From: Rheum nobile | Lineage: Eukaryota; Streptophyta; Magnoliopsida; Caryophyllales; Polygonaceae | Direction of reading: 5' to 3' | DNA: 64,000 bases | Assembly: GCA_027886185.1 (NCBI GenBank) | Contig: WOAB01000568.1 | Coordinates: 12,718,501 to 12,782,500, forward strand | Shown: piece after piece, positions 22,815 to 33,600 of the stretch | Layout of the letters: each line of letters opens with the position of its first letter | Numbering within the stretch: position 1 is the first letter of the stretch | Program-made: the position numbers and the translations under genes | The notes under the pieces: model-generated | What the model saw: the letters and a program-made list of their open reading frames with translations, nothing else | The model's database searches: none | Told to the model about the DNA's origin: nothing

Positions 22815-24128
22815 CTAAATGTTATGACCTTTTTGGTTGCATTTGGCACACACTTTCACTTGCTTCTTTGCCTGTTCCATTGAAGCTTCTTTTCCACCCA
22901 CGATGCGCTCTTCGTTGCCCTTATTGTGCGCTTGCTTAGGAGGAAGCACGCTGATATTCGTCGGCACTATCCCTACGAACCTCTCGAACTTGCTCTTACT
23001 AGATCCAATACGTGTACATTCTTTTTGGGCGCTAAGGTAAGAGGATATGTGATCTTTAATCACTGTAAATAAGTCTCTCATTCCTTCCGTTTTGTTCTCT
23101 AAAACATTGATAAAGTTATGCACCTCTGATAACAATTCATGCAAAATTAACTTTCTCTCATCCTGCTACGCACAATCTTCGTATAAAGAACCATCAATCT
23201 CAAATACTGGTTTGATCATAGCATCTTTAGTCCACCTTCAGCAAACAAATATGTCCGGTAATTTTTCTAGCCACATGTTCTTTATTATTAAAAAACATGT
23301 GCCTACAAGGTAGTCTACACTTTTTTAAACTTGTTGCATGTGCACTGAATATCCCCATCGACTAAAATTGTGCGAACAATATAGTAATGTGGCAAGAGAA
23401 TACAGAGACATAAATCTCCTTTTGCAACTCCAAAAACATATTGATGGTATATATTGATGCACAAGCCTTCTCTATTTTCAACGGCATCTTTATCATGGGA
23501 ACGGAAGTGGACGAATCAATTACCAGAATATGTTGTGTATGCCTCTGATATTCAATTGCATTGTTGAACCGCATCATGAACTGGACAAGGTTAGATCATG
23601 TCCCTATAAACGTATTGAAGAAGTTGTTTTTGCTCTTTGATCTCGATGGTGCCCTAAGCAACCTCCCATATTCACATTGTTGAAAAAAGAAGCTATCCAA
23701 TAATGCTTGAGATCAAACAGCCTCTAAAACCAAGCTTTCTCTTCAAGTTTAAATTAATTCATAACAGAAAATCACTCTTCCTCAAACTGCATCCTCGTCA
23801 ACTCAACATTCCACACAACATTGTTGAACTTTGTCATAAACTCCTTATTAATTGCCACATCTATATCGACCTTAGTGGGAACCTTCATCATAATGTACCA
23901 CATACAGAATCGGTGAACAACATGAGTGAACACATTCTCAATCGCAATCTTTATCGCCGGATCTTGGTCGATTAGGAATATATTAGGTTCATGCCCCATC
24001 GCCTTCTTGAAGTTAGCAAACAACCAACTGTATGATTCCTCATCCTCCTTCAATATCAACCTTGTAGCAAAGGTGATGGACTTCTTGTGGTTGTCGATCC
24101 CGGTAGATGGATCAAACACCATGTTGTA
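22815..24128 (-). pseudogene. FAR1/MULE transposase, C-terminal part
   Basis: The minus strand reads MVFDPSTGIDNHKKSITFA then SYSWLFANFKKAMG and IDQDPAIKIAIENVF (24122-23900): the MULE transposase core with its conserved aspartate region. FEEEW, a degraded stretch with HYWIASFFNNVNMGG in another frame, RFNNAIEYQRH and IEKACASIYTINMF (about 23575-23440) follow the order of FAR1-related proteins. A SWIM-like CTCNKFKKV (about 23345) comes next, then RWTKDAM and a zinc knuckle CAKCNQKGHNI (about 22815-22850). Several stops and frameshifts are present (for example around 23590-23770 and 23320). It continues the N-terminal exon at 27285-28203 across a repeat-filled intron. Confidence 0.85.
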
Positions 24129-24214
24129 CTTGCCACAAATTTATTTTAGTAATACAACTAACAATCACTGACCAAGAAGGTAGTTTATTATAATTTGTTC
24201 CTATGTATGTTCAC

Positions 24215-24427
24215 CTCTAATAAATTAACTTGTGCATCACAGTATAACTAGATTTTGCACTGTAACACACAAAATTGTGCACAATACCACATAATTATTG
24301 TGCATCTATGACACAATAAATAGTGTAGTGTAATACATTAACACTATGCACCATATTATAACAAGATTGTGCACCAATAACACAAGAAATTATGCACTTA
24401 AGTATGTCAAGGAGTGCACCAGAGTAT
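24215..24427. repeat. GTGCAC block in FAR1 intron, right part cut by a solo LTR
   Basis: Cores TTGTGCACCA, TTGTGCATCA and TTGTGCACAA. The block is broken by the solo LTR at 24428 and resumes at 26864. Confidence 0.75.
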
Positions 24428-26023
24428 TGTAACACCCCCAAAACTTAACCCTTTGGGAAAGGTATTACCGCCAGTGGCCCTAGTATTCCTTACCGAGATC
24501 ACCCAAGGCTTTACCATTTAAACCCAATTTATGAAATACAAATGATACATAATGATCAAAGCATTCAATACATTAACATAACATTGTCAAGGAAACAAGA
24601 GTTACGGGATTACAACCCAATCCCGAATAGGCTAACACAGAGTTTAAACCAAAAATAGCAGAAGTCTTAGAAAGTACATTACAACCAACGTCATTGTCCA
24701 AAAGATCTCAACCTGATTAAAGAAATAATTAAAACGTTCAAAAACCACCGTCGACTCCATAGTCCTTCTATTCTTCTGAGCTACTTTCGATCTGATGTGC
24801 CGAATCGAACGGATGACACCAGCCCACATGCAGAGAACAAAGTTCGTGGGTTAGTCTACTTGAATAGACTAGCAAGGGTACAAAGCAGAATGGTTCGAAG
24901 CAGTCGTATTAGGTTAGACTCATCGCCTCTCGAATAATAATCGATGACGATAGTCAACCATCATACTCCTACTGGAATAGACAAGAGGTATGCACAAGAG
25001 AAGATTCTGGAAGACTGAACCTTCACAGAAATCGACTCGAAACGAAGACTCCAACGGAAATGAGTCTTTAAGGAAGTATGACAAATCTGGAATGTTTACA
25101 GCATCAAACAACAATGATTTAAAAGTTGACTGAGATGCTTCGGTTCACGACCAACCTCATCGCATACAGCGAATCCAGATTGGAAAGAGAACGTACTATG
25201 ATCAAAGTCGAGATGAGTTTTTCCTAGCTGCACTATAACTTAGCTGCACTACTCGCCGAAGGTTTATTAATTATGTGCGTCAGAGTAGCACTTATCTGAT
25301 TTATATTACAAACCACACATCACGTTATTAGACTTTTACATGTGTACCCCACCAATGGGACGACACATCTTAGTATACGTTTCGTCGAGAGTGACGTACA
25401 CCGGAAGGTTTGTGACACCAGCTAAGTGTCCCGTCTCTACACACTTGTGAAAGAGACCGATCATGATCTTAGAATAGTACCAGATGGAGACGAGCCACCC
25501 CGATACCAGATTATAAAGAAACGACTGGACAGAGTCCGAGTAACGTTCCTATCTAACAGTGCTAACTAAACAGTTACAGCACAATAACAGTTATAGGATA
25601 AATCCACATAAAGGCCCGAAAGGCGATCACAGATAATAGCGTTATTCTAACAGATATACAACCTATTATATGATTTTCAAACAGTTTATCAAAACCGTTT
25701 CCAGAAAAACAGAGTATTCATTCCAAATTAATTACTCAGATAAACTACTGATAATTAATGTAAATATGAAACGAATGAGCAAGAGCGAACCGCCACTTGC
25801 CTTAATCCGCAGAATAGAAACAAGCCTTACGACAACGACGGGATTCCGGGCTCGACACGGGTATAGCTCCGTTAGCACAAACACCTTCGAGTCGACCCAT
25901 AAAAGGAACCCTAAGTTAGATCCGACATAACCACAGTACGAATCTAAAAACGACGAAAGAGAAAAAAAAGGAAAGACGCCATGACCACAACCAACCAAGC
26001 CAAAGCTACGAAGGCATTCTGGG

Positions 26024-26611
26024 CACTGGCGGCGGTCGCTGTTCTTGGCGGCGGTCGCCACAGTTCATCACGGCGGTCGCCGTGAAGAACACGGCGGTCG
26101 CCGTGAAGAACTCAGACGATAGAAGCGGCGAGAAAACTCACCCAAATGATGCGCGTTTCGACCCCTTTATGCCTTGCATGGGTTCTGACCTCCAAAGGCA
26201 ACCAAAAGGCTTCTAAAGGGCTTCTGGAAACACCACCAAACGACACCGACGAGAGCTTCCGAACTCCGGCGAAACACAACTCCGATGACACGAAAATTTG
26301 GCTGAGGTTCGGTGTTTGGGATGGCTCAAATCCCTTCCCCAACACCTCCTTTTATAGCCAAAGCATCTGGAGCACGAAGATGGGCCTACGAACTAGCTCG
26401 GCGCTTGCCAGAATCACGCCGGCGACCATCGGTTAAAGACCTCTGGGTAATCACGGCGGGCGCCGCGACTTTGCCTACGGCGTGCATACGGCGGGCGCCG
26501 TAATTACGGCGGTCGCCGTTCCTAGCTCTGACGAGCCCAGCGTAGGAGACGACGGCCTGACACATCGGGCCCAGCGACGGCGGGCGCCGTGACTGTACGG
26601 CGGTCGCCGTT
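26024..26611. repeat. CG-rich hairpin repeats on both sides of the LTR promoter
   Basis: About eight units of CGGCGGTCGCCG or CGGCGGGCGCCG type: four at 26028-26105 (for example CACGGCGGTCGCCGTG with 7-bp arms) and at least four at 26453-26610. The TATA box lies between the two clusters. Confidence 0.88.
26350..26356 (-). promoter_or_regulatory. TATA box of the solo LTR
   Basis: Minus-strand GGCTATAAAAGGAGG. The same context (GGCTATAAATGGAGG) occurs in the two LTRs of the full gypsy element, supporting a conserved RNA polymerase II start region. Confidence 0.7.
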
Positions 26612-26868
26612 TTGCCTTTTCCCGCCCATTCAGCTTTTTGGATGAGCAAGACATTAACCCGGGATAAAAATTATCGTACGCGAATGCGTAAAAACCTTCG
26701 AAGCACGTCATCTGTATTTTATTTCACTGAGAAAAATATTACAGATACAGAGCACATTACAGAATGTCTCAAGCTACCTGAATTAAATCCGACGTACTAA
26801 ACGGATACTCGGGAAAAATTCCAAAATTCCCAAAATAACCTTACAAAAATACGGGGTATCACAAGTAT

Positions 26869-27265
26869 GCACTCATACACAAGTAAGGTGTGCAGTGCAC
26901 CATTGTAAGATTGTGCATCATTTTATAACAAAATGGTGCACTTGTAATATAAATTGATTGTGCACTTGAACAATGATTGTGCATCTACAAGATTGTGCAT
27001 CTACAAGACAGTTAACAGTGTGTGCAGTGCAATATAAGAGAACAGTGTAGTGCAATATAGCAGGATTGTGCACCATATTATATCCAGATTGTGCACAATT
27101 TCACAACAAGATTGTGCACCAATAACACAATAAATTGTGCTCTAAAGTATATAAAGTGGTGCACTAGAGTTTGAAAGCTTGTGAACTAATAACTAAGTAA
27201 GATGTGTTGTGCACTGTTGCAAGATTGTGTATCATTTTATAATAAAATGGTGCACCCACAATAGA
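26869..27265. repeat. GTGCAC block in FAR1 intron, left part in gene order
   Basis: About twelve cores, mostly TTGTGCACCA or TTGTGCATCA with TGGTGCAC variants. Together with 24215-24427 it forms one array split by the solo LTR. Confidence 0.8.
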
Positions 27266-27284
27266 CTAAGTGTTCATGTCTATA

Positions 27285-28203
27285 GTAATGAGAATAATGT
27301 GGATTTTTGTTTCCTGTTTGAGTTGTATGTGGCATCTGCTGAGACTCCAAAAAAGTTGAAGCTCTTTCTGCTTATAGGGCCAGACCAGAAGAGGCGGCTC
27401 AATTGTTGTTCACTATCAATTTCATACTCAAAGTAGAATGCATTATAAGTTTCTTGCGTCTTTTTGAAATTGTCAATCGTCATTTGAGCATCTCCACCTA
27501 ATAAGTAGGCATTTAGACTTCGTTTGAAATTCATGAAGTCAAGTAGTGTTGCTCCTACGTTTGCATGTCCACCAACAATCTCCTTGTGCACCTTGTAGGT
27601 TTTTGCAACGCCCAAGTTGGAAATAGCACATTTCATTATGAAATCTTCATGTAACGTGCTAATATGTCTTTTCCCTTTTGCAAAGTGTTTGTCTTTGTCA
27701 TCAATCAAAACATGTGTATGCCTTTCCTCAAATAGCTTGACTGAATAACGCCTAGACCCTGCATGATGGAAGACTATTTTAGCTATGCATCCATACCTAT
27801 TCGATATTCTTCTACGCCTTTTCTCCATTTTCCTATTGCTTTGTTGAGCACTACGTGTACCTTGTGAACTCACACTATTAGGTAAATTTTGGGGCACTTT
27901 CTTGAACCCCTCCCTACTACAAATAACATATTTCCACATTTTGGTTGTGCTATGACACACATCAAATCCACATTTAGTTGTGTATTTCCCTATAGAACTC
28001 GATGGAGTTTGTAGACTCACAAATATTTGTCCTATAAAAGGCTTTAAATCCTGATAAGAAACAGGAATGTAGTAATTTGAACTTCCATGAGATACAACAA
28101 TTGTCAAACTCTCAGCAGCTTCACTATTAGATACAAACCCTGCAACAAAGGAAATACAAGCTGTAAAAAAAAGTGCACAATCATTGTTAAAAGAGTTGCA
28201 CAA
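27285..28203 (-). pseudogene. FAR1/MULE transposase, N-terminal exon
   Basis: A 307-codon open stretch on the minus strand. It carries the FAR1 DNA-binding region: FDVCHSTTKMWKYVICSREG, then a basic tract KMEKRRRRISNRYGC, then AKIVFHHAGSRRYSVK and HTHVL. The start of the transposase domain follows, ending FFGVSADATYNSNR (about 27320-27350), where family members continue directly into the core now found at 24128. The exon lacks a good GT donor at its 3' edge and the ATG at 28203 may be internal, as GTGCAC repeats begin close upstream. This is the longest unbroken piece of the gene; function is lost through damage downstream. Confidence 0.85.
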
Positions 28204-28239
28204 TCATTGTTAAAAGAAGTGCATAATCATTCAACAAAT

Positions 28240-29335
28240 CACTACACAAACAATAATAATTCACACTTTTGATGTGCACAGATACAATGTAGAGTGGTGC
28301 ACAGAACAGTGTATTTGAATGCACACATATTCAAAACTTGATGCACAAATTTTTTATAACCATGCTGAAAACTAAATAACAAAAACTAAAGGTGCACATA
28401 TTTATCTTAAAGTGGTGCACAACTAAGTGTATTGTGATGCACACACTGTAAAATAACAAAATAGTGCTAAAAACGCAAGGTGCACATGACCATGATACAG
28501 TGTTGCACAATGTATTACTTTTAGAAGCACAAATATGAATTACTTGGTGCACAAACTATAGATAAGACAGATTTACAAAAAATATAGGTGCACATAATCC
28601 TCTTGCAGTGGTGCACAAATGTACTACTTCTCAATGCACAAATCTATACTACTTGGTGCACAAATTGTATATATGTCCATAGTGTACTAGTCTAGATATT
28701 CACGATGCAGAGTTTTTTATAGGTGTGGGGGTCCTCCCCACCCATAAAAATTTATGGTGCACATATTTTATCATCCAATGGTACACAGCTAAGTGTATTG
28801 TGATGCACACACTATAAAATAACAAAATAGTGGTAAAAACTCAAGGTGCACGTGACCGTGATACAGTGATGCACAATGTACTACTTTAGAAGCACAAATC
28901 TGAATTACTTGGTGCACAAACTATAGATAACACAGAGTTTCACAAAAAATCTAGGTGCAAGTAATCCTCTTGCAGTGGTGCACAAATGTGCTACTTCTCG
29001 ATGCACAAATCAATAATACTTGGTGCGCAAATTGTAGATATGTCCACAGTGTACTAGTTTAGGTATTCACGATGCACAAATATAAGGTGCACAAATTTAT
29101 CTTAAAGTGGTGCACAAGCTATGTTTACTGTGATGCACACACTGTAAAATAACAAAATAGTGCTAAAAATCAAAGTGCACGTGACCATGATATAGCGGTG
29201 CACAATGTACTACTTTTAGATGCGCATATCTAAATTACTTGGTGCACAAACTGTAGATAACACCAGAGTTTCACAAAAAAAGTATGTGCACATAATCCTC
29301 TTACAGTGGTGCACAAATGTGATACTTCTCGGTAC
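28240..29335. repeat. GTGCAC higher-order repeat, about 330 bp per unit
   Basis: Three consecutive units begin with GGTGCACA at 28391, 28756 and 29086; unit 1 is followed by a C/G hairpin insert (28716-28750) and unit 3 is truncated near 29335. Units share long blocks such as GATGCACACACTGTAAAATA and TACTTGGTGCACAAA. Inside a unit the cores are again spaced 22-23 bp (28392, 28415, 28437, then 28480, 28503, 28525, 28547), so one unit is about 15 basic repeats. The orientation is TGGTGCACAA on the plus strand. It lies immediately upstream of the FAR1-like exon. Confidence 0.9.
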
Positions 29336-29336
29336 A

Positions 29337-29818
29337 GTTTGTTCAATTTAACTATCTTTGTTGTTGTTGTTCATTCACCAATGTATAATTTTATGCATTT
29401 ATGCTTGTTTTCGTTCAAAGAAATCTATTTTCTTATGATTTAGATTGAAAGGTTCCTTAGAACTAGTGTCGCGAAGAATTTTTTTCTCACATGTTGCTTC
29501 GCATGGATTTTTTGGGATTGAATCCATTTTTGACAGCGCCAACGAGGTTGTAGTTAATGATTTGCAAAGTCGATATTGTTGTTGAGTTGCTCGCAAGTCG
29601 ATTTATTTTGGTGGTTTTCGGAAGATTTGTTTGTTTTAGGCGAAAATTTGTTGCTTTAAATGAAGGAGGAGAGGGGGAGATGTGTTCACGCGCTCGCGGT
29701 GGACTATTTATTTTCCTTTTCAGTGTGTTTTTGTGCTCCATTGGATTGTCTCCTCGTAGACAGCCCAGATCTGTCTGCAACTTCACATTTTAATTATGGT
29801 TCGCACCAGATCCACATT
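29337..29818 (-). other. Possible 5' exon/leader of the FAR1-like gene
   Basis: Minus-strand open stretches (29786-29487 and 29596-29399) lie just beyond the repeat array, and no GTGCAC occurs to the right of here. They could be the first exon and leader of the FAR1-like gene, mirroring the short first exon at 12111, but no domain is recognised. Confidence 0.25.
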
Positions 29819-29984
29819 CTATATATATATATATATAAACACGAGTTTTTCCCTTTGTTTCCCTCCTCCTTCTGGTGGTAAGGGTTTTCTTGCCTTCGTG
29901 CTAGTTCTTGTTGGTTTTCTCCATCTTTCAATCTTCAATCCACTTGTTTGTTTCTATAGCAATCCCTATAAATCTGTTGAACGA

Positions 29985-30640
29985 AAAGAGATTGATGGAG
30001 GTTTTCATGTTAATAATTCCCAAACACCTATTACCTCTCTCAATCTTCTCGACGAGCTCTACACCACTAAACCTTACAATATCCATGCCCTTCGTAACAC
30101 CCTCAAACTTGCTTGGAAGTTGAAACATGGGTTTCTTTTGCAAGAGATCTATACTAACCTTTTTGTTATTCAGTTTAAATGCCTTGAAGACAAACTTTAA
30201 GTTATGGAGGATGGTCCCTAGACTTTTGATCGTTATTTGTTTACCTTCAAAGATTCTGAACATCAATAACCTTCAAAGGTTTCCTTTGACTCTGCTTGAT
30301 CTTGGCTTCGAGTACATGTACATGATCTTCCTTTTGTTGCCATAACAAATAAAACTAAATCTACAATCACACACCTTTTTGAGAACTTTTTGCCATCTTC
30401 AGAGGACTGGAATCAAACTCTCTCAAGATTTCTACGTATAAAGTTGAGGTTGATCTCTCTCAACATATGAGAAGAGGAGCTCTATTAAATTTAAGTGAAC
30501 TTGGTAAGGTTTGGGTTTTCTTTCAATATGAAAAGATGCCTAACTTTTGTTACACATGCGGGAAACTGGGTCATATTCAAACAAATTGTGATGATGATGA
30601 TGATAGAACTTTTGAAAACCAATATGGCTCTTGGTTATGT
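29985..30640 (+). pseudogene. LINE ORF1 (DUF4283 plus zinc knuckle)
   Basis: From about 30020 the sequence reads as a DUF4283 nucleic-acid-binding domain, with the FDRYLFTFKDSEHQ region near 30220-30270. A plant-LINE zinc knuckle follows: YEKMPNFCYTCGKLGH (30529-30576), with the final Cys (NC) at about 30590 and the usual YGSWL following. Frameshifts and stops occur at about 30200, 30225 and 30470. The acidic DDDDDR tract replaces the usual residues after the knuckle. Confidence 0.75.
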
Positions 30641-33600
30641 GCTAATGAGTTGTTTTGTGGTGATAGAAATACAAAGTATTTTCATGCTAAAAGTTAGTAA
30701 TAGAAGGAGGATAAATTTTGTAAAGCAACTCAAGAAAGATGATGGCTCCATGGCTACGTCTTAGGATTATATGGAAGAGGTTTCTACTTCTTACTTCAAG
30801 GTTCTGTTCTCATCTGATGCTCATCCTATTCCCGCAAATCTATTGAATGGCATCTCTATAAGAATCTCTGACCAGGAAAATGCCTCTCTTCTTGCTCTTT
30901 TCACCTGAGTTTCAGGTTCTTTAATCTCTTAAACATATGCATCCTACAAAATCTCTTGGCCCTGATGGAATGTTCGCTTTATTCTATAAGCATCACTGGA
31001 ATATTGTTGGCAAGGATGTCATTCCCTTTGTGCTCAATATTTGAATGGTGCACCTATGCCTACCTAGGTCAATCATACATTCATCTCTCTTATTCCCAAA
31101 ACTGACCATCCAGTGAGCATGACTGATCTCATGCCTATTAGCTTGTGCAATATTGCTTATAAATTCATCTCCAAATGTATTCATAATATGATGAAAACTT
31201 TGTTGTTTGACTCTATTAGGCCCAATCAGAGTGCTTTTATTTCTGGTCAATCTGTCACTGATAATGTTGTGGCTGCAGTTGAATGCTTTTGTAGTGCATT
31301 TCTAGGGGTTGTTACCAGGTTTGAGGTGCCATTTGGATGGATTTAGTGCACAACTGTGGATTATGGAGTTAGAGAGGACAAGTGTGGATTTGGTGGTCTG
31401 GAGAAGCAAATTGAAGATATCCAGAGGAAGAGGAGTTGACCACTGAGGAGACGAAGAAAAACCAAGGAGAGAGTCCACACGAGAGTAGAAGAACAATGTG
31501 CTGAATTCAATTGGTTCGTTCTCTCTACTCAGATGTCAAAATGGAGTGATTCCAATTCGAGGAGTTAGATCTTGAAGTCTACTACAAGTCCTCAAAATAT
31601 GAGCGTAATCCGAGTTGGGAATCAAAAGTTATGGTATTTTTACAGAAGTGTCGCATGAGCTGAACCAAAGAACTCTCAGCGGCGACCGCCGCCAGGCTTA
31701 TGGTGACCGCCGCCGCCGTCAGAAGTGACCCGGGCTTTTATTTCCTTATTTCGTTATTTTATTATTATTAAATATTTTTTATTATTTTGTTTTTGACCTT
31801 TTGGAAGACCTTATTATTTTCTAGTATTTAGGGTTAGAAGGGAGCTTGGCCTCCCTTATCCTCGAACCCTAATTTCATCTTTTCCTTTTCTACGTACTTT
31901 GTTATGAAGAACTAAGCCTTCATGGCTTAGTCAGACAACTGAAGCTTTCGTTTTGATAAAGTTGTGAGATTTTCGTTCCTTATCTATCGCATGGATTTTA
32001 TCTATTCTCTTGCTTGAATTGCTTATGATTAATATTGATAATCTCTAGCCTGCGCAACTAGGGTTTGTTTCTATTGATTGATTGCTAGATCTAGATTGTT
32101 ACTGGTTGAGCATATCTATTTCAGAGTAGCAACTGCATCGTACTAGTATCTGGTTGTGCTAGTCTTATGCAGAAGAGAACTGATTTACATTCTAGGATAA
32201 AAGCTGGTTGTTTTATGCTAGAATTGTATCCAACTATATTCCTATCTGTAACGCTGCTGTTAAACTGAATCTTGATAGTTTCAGGGTTGTTTAATTAGTT
32301 AGTGCTAATAGTATCTGGTTATGCTATTAGTTATATTTGAAAAGGAATTGGAATTTCCATTGCATGAGATATTGAATGATTTTCTAAGATCAACTTGTCA
32401 TACGAATAGTGGATGTTGTTTGACTGAGCTATTTTCCCCATTACTGAAATCATCATCTTTAGTTTGTTTGCCTTTGCATGCTTAGATTTACTGAAATATA
32501 CAAAACCTCCCTTTTGGTTACTTTAGATTGACATATAAATTGCATATAAAGATAGAATTTGTCTCCTTGTGGATTCGACCCTTACTTACTTAGGACTACG
32601 GTTTAAGGTTTGTTTGGATTACTTGCATAGCAGTAATTAGCACGACAAATTCCTGTTATCAGCCATTAAGTTGGACATGCCTAAAGCATTTGACAGGGTT
32701 GAGTGAGGTTTCTTGAAGGCTATAATGCTACATCTGGGTTTTCAGGATTAAGCTTATTCTTAAATGTGTTTGTTATGTGTCATTCTCAATCCTGCTTAAT
32801 GGATCTCCTACTCATACCTTTGTTCCTTCACGAGGCTTAAGGCAAGGAGATCCTTTGTCGCCTTATCCGTTCCTTCTCATTATGGAGGAACCTTCAAGCA
32901 TCTTTAAAATCTCTCATGATGAAGGTCTTCTACATGGTTTGAAAGTTGCTTCAACAAGTCCTCATATCTCTCACCTCTTTTTTACTGATGATTGCATAAT
33001 CTTTGCTAGAGTTAATTTGCAAGAGGCGGTTAAGATCAAAGAGCTTCTTTGTTTGTTTGAGGTGGGCACTGGTTAGAAAATTAATGCTATCAAAATCTCA
33101 TATTTCTTTTAGCATGAATGTGGAGAATGCTACCCGTGCTACTTTGCTTCAGTTGCTTGGCTTCAGGGAGGTTGACTCTCATGATAAATATCTTGGCCTC
33201 CCAACTGTTCTTGGCAGATCGAAGAAAGTTATTTTCCAGCAAGTGATTGACAAGGTTAGGAAAAAGGCCAAAGATTGGAAAATTAGTTCTTTTTCTCAAG
33301 TAGCCAGAGAAGTGGTGATTAAAGCAGGTCTTCCGACAATCCCTTCCTATATTATGAGATGCTAGAAATTGTTTGTATCTATTTGCTAGGAGTTAGACTC
33401 AATTGTTGCCAAATTTTGGTGGGGTTCACAAGATCAAAGCAAATTGCATTGGTCAAAATGGAAACATCTTTGTGCCTCTAAAGATGTTGGTGGTATGGGT
33501 TTCAAAATTTTGATGCTTTCAACCTTGCTTTACTTACAAAGCATATTTGGAGATTTCTTGTCAATACATGCTCTATTGCTGGACTTTTTTTAAAATCAAG

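Larger units (their letters stand above)
24428..26863 (-). mobile_element. 2,436-bp solo LTR (Tekay-like gypsy), TSD AGTAT
   Basis: AGTAT lies at 24423-24427 and 26864-26868. On the minus strand the LTR begins TGTGATACCCCG and ends GGGGGTGTTACA, perfect TG...CA ends that are themselves nearly inverted. The start, the end and the promoter (TTTGGCTATAAA.GGAGG) match the LTRs at 36-46 kb, so it is a related family member. No internal region is left: a product of LTR-LTR recombination. Short ORFs inside are by-products. Confidence 0.93.

Noticed and set aside
25670..26711. ORFs inside the solo LTR
   Set aside because: An LTR with a matched TSD and no internal region; frames on both strands reflect local GC-rich repeats.
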